Shown: positions 17,668-27,274, numbered from the stretch's first letter. The stretch: 64,000 nt of DNA from Candidatus Woesearchaeota archaeon (GCA_016192995.1 JACPTB010000013.1:42700-106699), one strand, 5' to 3'. Translations and numbers: made by a program. The notes: generated by a model from the sequence alone, not told the origin.

Positions 17668-18381
17668 TTATTTAGTTGTTATTTCTTTTTCGTATTTAAC
17701 AGAATCTTCAACTAGTTCAAGCCCTTCTTGTTTTATCGTGAAAATGGTTTTCTTCCCTTCAGGGATACTTCTATGCTTTTTGACAAGAGCTAGTCGTTTT
17801 GTTCTAAATTTTTGTAATTCAATAAGGCATTTGCTTCCATATTGAAGCAAATCTCCGCCAACCATCCTGACACTATCTCGCTCGTCAAAGTCTGAATAAA
17901 CTTGGTTGGTTATAAGGACAGGAATCATATGCTTTCGGGCAATTTCAGTTAAATACCCTAATTGAATGCTGAGTTGGTTATTAACCTGCTTAACTTCACT
18001 ATGTTTGCCGAGTTCTAACCTATACAACATTGCAATAGTGTCAACAATAATTAATCCAATTTTATCATTAATAAGGCTCTTTAGTTTAAGAATATCTTGC
18101 ATTTGTTCTTGGAAATTAGTAGGTTTCAAGACAAAAATATGCTGAAATAAGTCTAGATTATCGCAAAGTTGTTTAAACCGGGCAATAGAAAATCCGCTTT
18201 CAGTATCAACAAAAATAATCTTTTTGCCTTTTTTCGCAGCATCGATTGCTGCCAACATGCACAAGGTTGTTTTGCCGCAACCGGCAGGGCCATAGATCGT
18301 AGTAATAACATCAACTTCATACCCTCCATTAAGAAGCTGGTCCATAACTGTTGAACCACTAGAAATTATTTGATCATCCAT
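17668..18381 (-). CDS. radB: DNA repair and recombination protein RadB
   Basis: This RecA-family ATPase paralogue of RadA has Walker A YGPAGCGKTTL, IIFVDTESGF, Walker B LIIVDTIAML and the LITNQVYSDFD strand. It has the short length (about 237 residues) and lacks the N-terminal HhH domain, as RadB does. I place the start at the ATG 18381, giving MDDQIISSG, with a TATTTAAA box about 25 bases upstream. A TTG at 18423 would add 14 residues. Element copy 3 lies immediately upstream. Confidence 0.88.
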   Translation of the reverse strand: MDDQIISSGSTVMDQLLNGGYEVDVITTIYGPAGCGKTTLCMLAAIDAAKKGKKIIFVDTESGFSIARFKQLCDNLDLFQHIFVLKPTNFQEQMQDILKLKSLINDKIGLIIVDTIAMLYRLELGKHSEVKQVNNQLSIQLGYLTEIARKHMIPVLITNQVYSDFDERDSVRMVGGDLLQYGSKCLIELQKFRTKRLALVKKHRSIPEGKKTIFTIKQEGLELVEDSVKYEKEITTK

Positions 18382-18425
18382 ACTATTGGTGAACGATGCA
18401 TGGTTTAAATAATTTGTTGCCAATG

Positions 18426-18588
18426 GGCTCTGTCCCGAATAAAGTTTTTGGTGCCATGCTGGTGATTATCCTTCTAATTAATAAGTGGGAAAAAAGGGAA
18501 TTCCAATGGGAATTTTTTCCTTCTTATAGGCCAGTGGGATAATCACGGCACCAAAACCGAGGCGTTAGCCGAGATTCGGGGCAGAGCC
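18426..18588 (+). mobile_element. Structured repeat element copy 3 (variant subfamily)
   Basis: The ends are GGCTCTGTCCCGAAT (18426-18440) and ATTCGGGGCAGAGCC (18574-18588). The inner stem is TTTTGGTGCC/GGCACCAAAA, followed by a CCGAGGC-GTTA-GCCGAG mini-hairpin on the right. The centre differs from the main family: GGTGATTATCC/GGGATAATCAC encloses a GGAAAAAA/TTTTTTCC hairpin. Flanks TGCCAATGG and TGCGAATGG match at 8 of 9 bases. Its close sibling is the inverted copy at 54203. Confidence 0.8.
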
Positions 18589-18637
18589 TGCGAATGGTAC
18601 AATAACACTTATAAACAATAATGCCCTTTTTAGTCCT

Positions 18638-20137
18638 ATGCTTAAGCCTAAGCCAGTAGTCATTTTAATAGCATTAGCTGTAATTACTTTAAGTATTAGA
18701 TTATATATCTCTTTTCAAACTCCTTATTTTTCAGATGATACTGCTTATTTTCATCTCCGCCAGGTTGAACATATACGAGAAACAGGAATTCCACTCTATA
18801 ATGATGAATTAAGTTATGGAGGAAGAACGTATATTTTTATGCCGTTATTTCAGTATGTGATTGCATTCTTTGTAGGTTTAACAGATTCTCTTGTCGTAGG
18901 TAAAATTATTCCTAATCTTGCTGCAGTCCTCTTAATGTTTATTGTTTTTTCCATAGTTAAGCATATGACTAAAAATGAACAGGTAGCGTTATTTACTGGC
19001 TTCATCTCAGGATTTATTCCCATTTATTTTGTAGAAACCGTGAATAGCCTTTCAGTATATACCTTCTCAATACCTTTAACATTTCTGTTATGCTATTTTA
19101 TGTTAAGGATAGATGAAAGAAAGTATAGGTATTGTTATCTCCTTTTCTTTATAATTTTCATTATTCTTCATCCCTCATTATTCCTCTTTGTGATGGGTTT
19201 TATTATTTACTTTATTATTACCAAAACTGAGCAGATTGCAGTTAAGAAAGGTGAAATTGAAATATTATTCTTTTCGGTAATTGTGATTATATGGACTTAT
19301 TTCATTGTTTTTAAAAAAGCATTTTTATCCCATGGTTATGGTTTGATCTTCCAAAATATTCCTCAACAATTATTGGTTGACTTTTTCAGGCAAGTTTCGC
19401 TTTCGCAAGCATTAAATCTGATAGGTTTTCTCCCAGTAATTATAGGAATTTGGATGATCCATTACATCATTTTTTCAACAAAGGATCGGGATCTTTATTT
19501 TCTTACCAGTTTTATCATTATTATTACATTAGGGATGTGGTTTAAATTGCTAGAGCTTAATCTCGCATTGATATATTTGGGAGTAGGTCTTGTTATTTTA
19601 TTTGGAAAAGCTCTTGCTCTATTAACAGAGTATATAGCAACAACAAAAGTTCATAGGCACGGTAAAATACTCTATGCATTATTAATCATTTTTTTTATAG
19701 TAACCTCAGTAGTACCTTCAATAATTCTAAGCCTTGATAAAGTGGATAAAGCAACATCCAAAGATGTTATCAGCGCATTATCATTTGTTAAAGAATTTTC
19801 TCAGAACCCTGAAAGTACGGTACTTTCTACGCTTGATGTTGGGCATGCAATCACCTATTTTACCAAGAAAAAGAATGTTATTGATAAGAATTTTCTGATG
19901 ATTGATGAAATCAACGAGCGTATGGCTGATATTGAAACTATTTTTTCAACACAATCAACAACTATTGGCACACAGCTATTAAACAAGTATAATGTCGAAT
20001 TTGTCATCCTTAGTGAAACCGCTAAAGAAAGGTACGGAAGCAATGAGCTTCGTATGTATGCTGAGAGTTGTTTTGAAAGAATAAATTTCAATGAAGTTAC
20101 TCTCTATAAAAACCTATGTACCGTCGTGAAAACATGA
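18638..20137 (+). CDS. STT3/AglB-like multispanning glycosyltransferase, degenerate
   Basis: The 499-residue membrane protein starts with a segment and PYFSDDTAYFHLRQVEHIRETG, resembling the first external loop of STT3/AglB oligosaccharyltransferases (DAYYHLR). About 11-12 membrane segments follow. The soluble C-terminus has STLDVGHAITYFTKKKNVIDKNF, which aligns by eye with the WWDYG...ITY block of STT3 but lacks both tryptophans. So it may use another acceptor or be inactive. It overlaps the next, related gene by 4 bases. Confidence 0.7.
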   Translation: MLKPKPVVILIALAVITLSIRLYISFQTPYFSDDTAYFHLRQVEHIRETGIPLYNDELSYGGRTYIFMPLFQYVIAFFVGLTDSLVVGKIIPNLAAVLLMFIVFSIVKHMTKNEQVALFTGFISGFIPIYFVETVNSLSVYTFSIPLTFLLCYFMLRIDERKYRYCYLLFFIIFIILHPSLFLFVMGFIIYFIITKTEQIAVKKGEIEILFFSVIVIIWTYFIVFKKAFLSHGYGLIFQNIPQQLLVDFFRQVSLSQALNLIGFLPVIIGIWMIHYIIFSTKDRDLYFLTSFIIIITLGMWFKLLELNLALIYLGVGLVILFGKALALLTEYIATTKVHRHGKILYALLIIFFIVTSVVPSIILSLDKVDKATSKDVISALSFVKEFSQNPESTVLSTLDVGHAITYFTKKKNVIDKNFLMIDEINERMADIETIFSTQSTTIGTQLLNKYNVEFVILSETAKERYGSNELRMYAESCFERINFNEVTLYKNLCTVVKT

Positions 20138-21576
20138 TTTTTAAACTGTTAAAGCAATGTTTTGAAAGTAAAAAGAGTATAATCTATCTATCAATTATTT
20201 CTTTAGTAGTGCTGTTATTGCCTATGATCTTGCGGTTTATGTTATTTCATCAGCATATTGTTCCTGGTATTGATGCCTATGATGACCTTAATGTAGTGAA
20301 AAAATTTTCTCAAGAACAGAGAGTAAATAGTGATGGAGCTTATAATCCCTATCACTATTTACTCTCTGTTCTTTCAAAAAAAATTCCTCTTGAAATACTT
20401 GCGCTTATCTTACCAGTGATATTAGGTATAATAAGTATGGTGTTGTGGTATTTAATTTTAGAGCAAACAGAGCTCAAAACTACAACAAAACTAATGAGTT
20501 GTTTGTTATTGTTATTTTCACCCATATATATCTATGTTTTTACTATTTCAAGTTTCTTAAGCTTATTAGTTTTTCTAACCCTGCTGGCATTTTTTCTTAT
20601 AACGAACAAAAATAAATGCATGCATTATTCATCAATTATTTTCTTGCTGGCGATAGGGACTTTGAGCTTATTTACACCGGTGCTGATCATCAGTTTATAT
20701 CTTTATCTCACGTATGTGCGTAAGCAAAAAGCGAGGTATCACAACATTTTTTTGTTGATATTTTGGGTAATAATAGCGGCATTCATCTATTTAGCAAGTT
20801 TTTTCGTATTCAAAACACCAGCAATCACTACCTACCATCTTGAAAATATGAATCTCCTTCAAAATAATATCTCTGATCTTGGTGCAGTGATGGGTTTCGG
20901 TGTATTTACGCTGTTATTGTTAGGTATAGGGTTATATTACATGATCAAAGAACGAAGAAATATATTTCTTTGGTTTATAATTTTAAGCTTCTTAACTCTA
21001 ATTTCATGGTATTATAATAAATATCGAAGTTTATTGAATTTTATTGTTATCTTATGGGGAGCGTATGGCTATAGTCGATTGTGGTATCGTAAATGGGATA
21101 TTCCTCTCTTGAAAAAAACCTGTTTATTTATGTTGTTGCTGGGAGTAGTCTTTTCAGGGTTGTCCTTTGTTAATAGGCTTGTTGCTTTGCAGCCAACGCA
21201 AGGAGCAGTAGAACAGCTGCAATTGATACAAGAAAATCTCCAAAATCTTCCTGAAGGAAAAATATTATCACACGAAGAAAACGGATTTTTTATTAATTAT
21301 TATCTTGGTGAAGACCGAGCGTTTCTCGATAAAAAAATGAAAAATCAATACGCTGATGAGATCGCAAATAAAATTTTTTATTCAAGAAACATAGAAGAAA
21401 GTGAACGTCTTTTGCAGGAGCATAATATTAGATATTTTTTTATAACCGATAAGATGAAAGCAGGTCAAATTTGGAAAAAAGATACTGATGGTCTGCTTTT
21501 TCTTCTCGAAAAGAGCGAAAAGTTTAAAAGAGTTGGTAAAACTCAGGATATAGAGGTATGGGAGGTATTGTACTGA
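20134..21576 (+). CDS. Second STT3-like membrane glycosyltransferase
   Basis: The 480-residue protein again has an acidic first loop (PGIDAYDDLNVVKKF), about 11 membrane segments and a soluble tail with ILSHEENGFFINYYLGEDRAFLDK. This tail is reminiscent of a STT3 C-terminal domain without the WWDYG motif. The start at 20134 lies in an ATGA overlap with the previous gene. Two tandem related transferases suggest paralogues or a heteromeric enzyme. A 23-bp perfect inverted repeat (20312-20373) lies in its first loop. Confidence 0.65.
   Translation: MIFKLLKQCFESKKSIIYLSIISLVVLLLPMILRFMLFHQHIVPGIDAYDDLNVVKKFSQEQRVNSDGAYNPYHYLLSVLSKKIPLEILALILPVILGIISMVLWYLILEQTELKTTTKLMSCLLLLFSPIYIYVFTISSFLSLLVFLTLLAFFLITNKNKCMHYSSIIFLLAIGTLSLFTPVLIISLYLYLTYVRKQKARYHNIFLLIFWVIIAAFIYLASFFVFKTPAITTYHLENMNLLQNNISDLGAVMGFGVFTLLLLGIGLYYMIKERRNIFLWFIILSFLTLISWYYNKYRSLLNFIVILWGAYGYSRLWYRKWDIPLLKKTCLFMLLLGVVFSGLSFVNRLVALQPTQGAVEQLQLIQENLQNLPEGKILSHEENGFFINYYLGEDRAFLDKKMKNQYADEIANKIFYSRNIEESERLLQEHNIRYFFITDKMKAGQIWKKDTDGLLFLLEKSEKFKRVGKTQDIEVWEVLY
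20312..20373. repeat. 23-bp perfect inverted repeat inside the second STT3-like gene
   Basis: Arms 20312-20334 and 20351-20373 are exact complements around a 16-base loop. It codes for the region after the acidic first external loop. Confidence 0.9.
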
Positions 21577-21579
21577 ATC

Positions 21580-22830
21580 ATGATTACGATCTTATCAATT
21601 TTCTTATGGATTGCGTACTTTCTATCGTTGTATTTTGCAGTCTTCTGGATCATTATTCTGCTTACAAAGCAGGAGAAGTTTCCACGAAAGAAAATAACAG
21701 AATGGCCTTCAGTGACTATAGTAATTCCTGCATATAACGAAGAGGATTCCATTGGGCAAACGCTTAATCGGGTAATCCATTTGGATTACCCTGAAAAGAA
21801 AATTGAGATTTTTGTAGTGAATGATGGCTCTACGGACAAAACAAGCTTAAAAGTAAAGCAAATAATAAAACAAAATCCTGATGTGTCTATCAAATTATTT
21901 TCTCAGCAGAATAAAGGCAAGGGGAGTGCTTTAAATCTCGGTTTAAAGCATACAAGAACAGAGTATTTCATTTGTCTTGATGCAGATTCATTTGTCGAAG
22001 AAAATGCTTTAAAAAAAATGCTGCCGTATTTTGTTGATAACAATGTTGCAGCAGTCCTGCCAACATTGAAAGTTTATCAGCCGAAAAATCTCCTTCAAAA
22101 ACTGCAATGGTATGAATATCTTATCAATATGTTCTACAAAGAGTTGATGGGAAAACTCGATTGCGTGCATGTAACACCAGGTCCTTTTAGCATCTATGCA
22201 GCTGATATTTTGAAAAAAATTGGTGGTTTTGACGAACAAAATATTACTGAAGACCTGGAAATAGCATTTAGGCTTCAAGTTAATCATTACAAGATCATTC
22301 AGCTCTTGGATACTGAAGTGCAGACGCTTGCGCCAAGTACCGTGAAAGAGCTTTTCCACCAGCGTAATAGGTGGTTTAAAGGTGCAACCTTGAATGCGCT
22401 TCATTACAGAAAAACCTTATTCAATAAAACCTATGGTGACTTTGGCATGATGCAGGTTCCGAGTGTTCTTATCTCTGGGATTCTAATTGTTTTCCTTTTC
22501 ATTGCTTTGATCTACTCTTTTTTTAAGCCCTATGTTATGTATTTTATTAATCTCGCAGGTGTTGACTTTGATATTATGACGCTCTTAAGAAACATTTCTA
22601 TTAATATTAAACCATTAGATTTGAGTTATGTAACTTTTTTTATTTCCTTAGTAATGCTTATTATTACCATTACTCTTTTAAAAAAATCAGCTATTGCAAA
22701 TAGGGAAAAAATAGGTAAGTTTGGTTCATGGAGCATCTTTATATACTTGATATTCTACTTTATCATTTTAGGTTTTATATGGATCGGTGTATTATTTGAT
22801 ATTATCTTAGGAAGAAGACAGAAATGGTGA
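21580..22830 (+). CDS. Membrane GT2 glycosyltransferase (processive type)
   Basis: The 416-residue protein has one N-terminal membrane segment, a GT-A domain (about 45-270) and three or four C-terminal segments. It has VIPAYNEED, VVNDGSTDKT, LDADS, the ITEDLE acid and QRNRWFKG, which together form the D,D,D,Q(Q/R)xRW signature of polysaccharide synthases. It would use a nucleotide sugar on the cytoplasmic side. It follows the STT3-like pair by 3 bases. A 10-bp perfect inverted repeat (21770-21791) sits in the gene. Confidence 0.9.
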   Translation: MITILSIFLWIAYFLSLYFAVFWIIILLTKQEKFPRKKITEWPSVTIVIPAYNEEDSIGQTLNRVIHLDYPEKKIEIFVVNDGSTDKTSLKVKQIIKQNPDVSIKLFSQQNKGKGSALNLGLKHTRTEYFICLDADSFVEENALKKMLPYFVDNNVAAVLPTLKVYQPKNLLQKLQWYEYLINMFYKELMGKLDCVHVTPGPFSIYAADILKKIGGFDEQNITEDLEIAFRLQVNHYKIIQLLDTEVQTLAPSTVKELFHQRNRWFKGATLNALHYRKTLFNKTYGDFGMMQVPSVLISGILIVFLFIALIYSFFKPYVMYFINLAGVDFDIMTLLRNISINIKPLDLSYVTFFISLVMLIITITLLKKSAIANREKIGKFGSWSIFIYLIFYFIILGFIWIGVLFDIILGRRQKW

Positions 22831-22834
22831 AATC

Positions 22835-23581
22835 ATGCGGACCGTCAGTAAACACTTATACATAATTGCTTTTGTCATAACATTAATTATTTTTTTGATG
22901 GGGATGTTTTTGGGGTTGGTTATAGACAGCAAAAGAGTTACGTATGTTCAAACAACAGCAAAAGAGCAGGTTGTTGATTTTAATAGCCTTCAGCTGCAGT
23001 ATCAATACTTAAACACCTTAGGGGAAAAAAAAGATTGTAATGCATTATTAAAAACCTTTGACCATGCGATAAAATCATTGGAAGATACTAGGGTGAGATT
23101 AGAAACTTATGATCGGAATTCTCAAATTAATAAATATGAATACAGTCTCCTTAAAAGAGAATATACCTTAGCGCAGTTAAATTATTTGTTTTTAGCAGAC
23201 AAAGCTTCAAAGCTCTGCGATGAGAAAAGATCAACAGTCCTTTATTTTTTTTCAGATGAAGATATCTGCCCTAAATGCAATGAACAAGCCTTTGTCTTGA
23301 CCTATCTGAAAAAGTTATTCAAAGATAAGCTTTTGAATTTTGCATTTGACGAAAGGCTTGCAGAGCAGGAAGGGATGATTGCCATGCTAAAAACAACCTA
23401 TGAAATCTATGAGTATCCTACGTTAGTGGTTAATGGTGAAGTAATATCAGGATTTTCATCAGCAGAGACTCTCTTGGCAAAAATATGTCCTATCTACAAA
23501 GATGAGCATCTGCAAGATGAAATCCCCCAATGTAATCCTTATCTTAATCTAACTGAAGAAATGAACAGTACTGTTAGATAA
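22835..23581 (+). CDS. Membrane-anchored thioredoxin-like protein
   Basis: The 248-residue protein has one N-terminal membrane anchor (about 8-30), a helical region, and a thioredoxin-like domain with YFFSDEDICPKC near residues 138-149. The CPKC pair is a plausible redox motif, and EYPTLVVNGEVISGF supplies the cis-proline loop. It likely acts outside the membrane in disulfide handling of surface proteins. It overlaps the convergent GT39-like gene by 8 bases. Confidence 0.7.
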   Translation: MRTVSKHLYIIAFVITLIIFLMGMFLGLVIDSKRVTYVQTTAKEQVVDFNSLQLQYQYLNTLGEKKDCNALLKTFDHAIKSLEDTRVRLETYDRNSQINKYEYSLLKREYTLAQLNYLFLADKASKLCDEKRSTVLYFFSDEDICPKCNEQAFVLTYLKKLFKDKLLNFAFDERLAEQEGMIAMLKTTYEIYEYPTLVVNGEVISGFSSAETLLAKICPIYKDEHLQDEIPQCNPYLNLTEEMNSTVR

Positions 23582-24944
23582 CGCGATAAATACTTATCTC
23601 TCTGTTACAATTGCTCAAAATAATTTTCTCTCTGACAAGTCGATTATCTTTATCAAGAATACTTTTATCAAAATAATCGCCGTCCAAGCTGTCAATAATG
23701 ATATATTTTGTTTCAGGCAGTAGGATCTCACTAATATTGGTGCTCCATAAAGCATTCACTTTGAGATTATTACTATAACCATACCATACCCACGCATTGC
23801 TGATAACATGATCACCATGCATAGTATGATCTTTGATATAAGATACACTCTGAGAAAGTCCTTCTTGGCAATAAGCGCGGGAAATTTCTTGATAGTTAGC
23901 AAGAGAAAATACCAGTAAGCTATTAATAATAATTACTGCAAAAAATAAACGCGCCATTAATAATGATTGTTTATTTTTCAAATAATCGGTAACATATTCA
24001 ATTCCTTCAATAATGATGAGATAAAGGAACGCTAAAACACCTAAATAATATCTGCCTAATTTAACATTAGTAATGCCATAAAAATAAATAATGAAGATAA
24101 CAGTATAAATTATAGGTAGCAACAAGTGTTTTTTTGAATCAAATTGTTTCGCAAAATAAACAATTCCGAAAAAAAACAATAACCATAAAATGCCAAGTAC
24201 AGGGATAATATTCCAAAATTGTATTGTCCACGATTGCCAAATTGTATATTGTTCAACAATTGCATATTGGCTAAAGAAATCCCAAAAAGGATTTCCGTAA
24301 TGATAATAATTAAACAACATCCACGGTAGTAAGGAAATGCCAATCCCTACACCAAAATAAAATAATTTTTTAATTGACTTAGCATAATATATTCCTACAC
24401 TAATAGCAAACAACGCAGCAGGGAATTTACAGAGAATTCCTAATCCAAGACTAATTCCTGACAGCAATTGATAATATTTTGATTTGTTCTCATCAGCCAA
24501 TAATATGAAATAATAACTGAGCATAATAAAAAACAGTGCAGGGACATCAGTGTATGCTTTATAACCCCAGATAATAAGCAAGGGGGAGAATGCAAATAAG
24601 CAGGTATAACTCAATTGTTTTAGATGTGAAAATTCACGACCTCCAAGAATAAGATAAAACAAATATACTGAACTAAGGCTAAAAAACATAATAATTAGTC
24701 GCGCAGCAAACTGCGATTCCCCAATTACCATCCAAACTCCGGCAATTACATATTCTAGCAGAGGAAATCTAAAGTCTTCAGTATAATAGCTTGTTCCTAG
24801 ATGAGATCGGGCATTTGCCAAATAGGCATTTTCATCCCAGACAAGAACAGGATTAAGATGATTAAGCATCCAAAACAAGAACAATAACACTCCTAACAAC
24901 ATCCAAATCCCATATTTTTCTATAAATTGAGTAAATTGAGGCAT
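23574..24944 (-). CDS. GT39/ArnT-like membrane glycosyltransferase
   Basis: The 456-residue protein has about 11 membrane segments and a first-loop VWDENAYLANAR motif, the acidic pair expected in polyprenyl-phosphate-dependent GT-C enzymes such as PMT and ArnT. A soluble C-terminal part follows. It probably transfers a sugar from a lipid-phosphate donor on the outer face. It is divergent from another member of the family. Confidence 0.75.
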   Translation of the reverse strand: MPQFTQFIEKYGIWMLLGVLLFLFWMLNHLNPVLVWDENAYLANARSHLGTSYYTEDFRFPLLEYVIAGVWMVIGESQFAARLIIMFFSLSSVYLFYLILGGREFSHLKQLSYTCLFAFSPLLIIWGYKAYTDVPALFFIMLSYYFILLADENKSKYYQLLSGISLGLGILCKFPAALFAISVGIYYAKSIKKLFYFGVGIGISLLPWMLFNYYHYGNPFWDFFSQYAIVEQYTIWQSWTIQFWNIIPVLGILWLLFFFGIVYFAKQFDSKKHLLLPIIYTVIFIIYFYGITNVKLGRYYLGVLAFLYLIIIEGIEYVTDYLKNKQSLLMARLFFAVIIINSLLVFSLANYQEISRAYCQEGLSQSVSYIKDHTMHGDHVISNAWVWYGYSNNLKVNALWSTNISEILLPETKYIIIDSLDGDYFDKSILDKDNRLVREKIILSNCNREISIYRVI

Positions 24945-24988
24945 ATTTTCATAAAATCATTTAAATATATAAAAAAGCTTCTGATACT

Positions 24989-26500
24989 ATGGAGTTTGAT
25001 ACCAAAAATCTTACCAAAATTATTAGAATTATCTCTGTCATTATTCTCATATCCTTTATTTCTTTCAAACTTTTTGCTATGGCAACGTCGTTCCACGATC
25101 TTGGTTGGGATGAATCAGTATATCTAGGTATGGGAAAATATATCTATAGTCAAGGAACTCATGGTTTATGGGAAGAAATCAGGCCACCATTGTTACCATT
25201 AATAATAGGATTATTCTGGAAACTAAAATTACCCTATATTTTGTTAGCAGATATAATGATAACATTGTTTGCAGTAGGCACTATAATTTTGACGTATATC
25301 TGTGCAAAAGAGATCTTAAAAAAAGAAGATTTCTTAGAATTATTAAGTATAACACCACCATTGCTCCTGTTGTCATCAGAGCTTTTTCTTAAGCAGAGTT
25401 ATACTATTATGACTGAAATTCCCGCGGCATTCTTTATTTTATTAACGGTTTATTTGTATATAAAAAACAAATCTCCCTTTCTTTTGGGTATAATCGCAGC
25501 ATTAGCCTTTCTCACAAAATACACTGCAGGTTTTATGATGCTAAGTATGGGTATTATACTATTTTTCGATAACTACGATACTAGGGATATCAATCGGCTC
25601 TGTAGAAAACTCATATATTTCATCTCAGGCGCTGCAATTATGGTAACACCATTCTTAATAATAAATGGTTTTTTATATCAAGACTCAGCAGGTTCATGGT
25701 TGTATGCAACAATATATCCTGTAGTAAAAGCAATCATACATCAGGATAATATAATGTATGCAGTTTCAAATCCAATAAGTAATCTCTTGTTCTATCCAAT
25801 AGTCATGGTCAAAGAAAATATATTATTTATTCTAGGATTATTAGGCGCAGTTTTTTATTTTTTCCATTCCAAGAGTTATTTTATCAATAAGCAACGATCT
25901 GGATATCTCATAAGTCTGAGTATTTTATTATATGTTATTTACCTTACCTTTATTATCAACAAACAATCGAGATTTATTCTTTTAATTCTTCCTTTACTTG
26001 CTATCTTTAGTGCCTATGTTCTCTCAAACATCGTAATAACTAAAAAGGAAAATATGTTTTTTTTTGTGTTGATTCTTGTTTTTATGTTGGTAGGTTATTC
26101 ATCTTGGCTGCAAATAACAAGTAATCGCTATCCTTTTATCAAAGAAAAACCAGATATCATCAACCAATATTATCACTATCCAACCAATTATAATATTTCA
26201 TCTCCCCTCTTAACAACAGACCCACATTTTACAGGATATAACGATCAGCTTTTTATTCCAATGTATAACAATGTATCTGATGCAAGAGATATATACTCAC
26301 AGTATAAAGGTCAGGCAAATGGACTAATCTATGATGATGAGTTTTACCCTTGCTTCACACAATCGTGCGACCAGCTTAAACAAGATCTTTATAAGGATAT
26401 AATGAGTTATTTTACCGTAGTTTATACCCGATCACAACACCCACGCAGGGAAATCTTAATTTCTAAAAACAGTGTTAAATACACTAACAAAAAAAGATAA
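24989..26500 (+). CDS. GT39-like membrane glycosyltransferase
   Basis: The 503-residue protein has the first-loop LGWDESVYLGMGKYIYSQG motif, a conserved RPPLLPL second block and about 11 membrane segments, like GT-C mannosyltransferases. The promoter TTTAAATATATAAA lies about 20-28 bases before the ATG. Its last codons and stop lie in the left arm of a 34-bp perfect inverted repeat. Confidence 0.75.
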   Translation: MEFDTKNLTKIIRIISVIILISFISFKLFAMATSFHDLGWDESVYLGMGKYIYSQGTHGLWEEIRPPLLPLIIGLFWKLKLPYILLADIMITLFAVGTIILTYICAKEILKKEDFLELLSITPPLLLLSSELFLKQSYTIMTEIPAAFFILLTVYLYIKNKSPFLLGIIAALAFLTKYTAGFMMLSMGIILFFDNYDTRDINRLCRKLIYFISGAAIMVTPFLIINGFLYQDSAGSWLYATIYPVVKAIIHQDNIMYAVSNPISNLLFYPIVMVKENILFILGLLGAVFYFFHSKSYFINKQRSGYLISLSILLYVIYLTFIINKQSRFILLILPLLAIFSAYVLSNIVITKKENMFFFVLILVFMLVGYSSWLQITSNRYPFIKEKPDIINQYYHYPTNYNISSPLLTTDPHFTGYNDQLFIPMYNNVSDARDIYSQYKGQANGLIYDDEFYPCFTQSCDQLKQDLYKDIMSYFTVVYTRSQHPRREILISKNSVKYTNKKR

Positions 26501-26556
26501 TTCAACATTTTAAGTTAATTAGATTAACTTAAAATGTTGAATTATCTTTTTTTGTT
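26486..26556. repeat. 34-bp perfect inverted repeat with 3-nt loop at a gene end
   Basis: Arms 26486-26519 and 26523-26556 are exact reverse complements around TAG. The left arm holds the last four codons and stop of the GT39-like gene. The right arm ends in TTTTTTTGTT, so a terminator role is plausible, but the stem is far longer than a terminator needs. Confidence 0.9.
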
Positions 26557-26843
26557 GATTTAAAATAGGTTTTTATCCTGTTTATGTAAGTATAATCGAT
26601 AAAAATATAATAATAAATAAGAACTATTATATACTTCTAGTTAAATACATTAACAAAAATAATAACGTTATTAGAAAGATAGTTAATAAAAAAGATATAA
26701 TAATACTTTAATGTTATTATACTTAACATAAAATAACGAATAAAAGAGATATTATCAATACATTTTTATATATCTATGATATTTTTATGTTAATATATTT
26801 AACATAAAAAGATTTATAAATATACTTTATTAAGAAAATTAAC
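26557..26843. promoter_or_regulatory. AT-rich intergenic region with operator-like inverted repeat
   Basis: No gene is visible. TTTTTATGTTAA (26782-26793) and its complement TTAACATAAAAA (26799-26810) form a 12-bp inverted repeat ending just before the TTTATAAATA box at 26813-26822. A second TTAACATAAAATAACG occurs near 26730. A regulator could bind over the BRE/TATA of the small gene that follows. Confidence 0.45.
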
Positions 26844-27143
26844 ATGTTAACTGATGATGGTTTTATCACCCAGGGAGAAAAAATGGTTATTTACAATTAT
26901 ACAACAAAACACCTTAACAATACAGAGAAAGTAAAATTCTACTATGCATTAAAAGGCCGTGATGGTAAATCAGGGATGGTAAAAGCCTTGCGTTTAATTC
27001 ATATTGGTAAAAGTGTGATCCTTGCTCCCTTGAGGCATGGAGAAGAAGTAGAGCAATTCTTCAAATTATGGAACCTTTCATTTTCAAAGCGATTGGCAAT
27101 TATTGGCAAAGAAGCCTTTGGCGGCGGTCAACATACTAATTGA
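26844..27143 (+). CDS. Small hypothetical protein
   Basis: The protein is 99 residues from ATG 26844 (a TATA box about 27 bases upstream suggests a leaderless mRNA), or 86 from ATG 26883. The core VKFYYALKGRDGKSG is followed by a basic stretch and IGKSVILAPLRHGEEVEQFFKLW. It has no signal or membrane segment. I cannot name its family. The fold looks alpha/beta and basic. It is followed 17 bases later by a folded 114-bp element. Confidence 0.55.
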   Translation: MLTDDGFITQGEKMVIYNYTTKHLNNTEKVKFYYALKGRDGKSGMVKALRLIHIGKSVILAPLRHGEEVEQFFKLWNLSFSKRLAIIGKEAFGGGQHTN

Positions 27144-27160
27144 CTAAACTAATGTTCATA

Positions 27161-27274
27161 AAAAGGCAGCAACAATGGCGCAGACCGACCGAGGGTTGGC
27201 TCCTTCGGAGTGGTCGGTAGGGCAAAATTCAGCAGAATTTTGACCGTCTGCCGCCATTATTGTTGCTGCCTTTT
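27161..27274. repeat. 114-bp cruciform-like element
   Basis: The ends AAAAGGCAGCAACAAT and ATTGTTGCTGCCTTTT are complementary and the pairing continues through CAGAC/GTCTG. Inside are two hairpins, ACCGACC/GGTCGGT and CAAAATTC/GAATTTTG. The layout (outer stem, inner folds) recalls the repeat elements of this window, but no core sequence is shared and no target duplication is evident. Confidence 0.6.
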
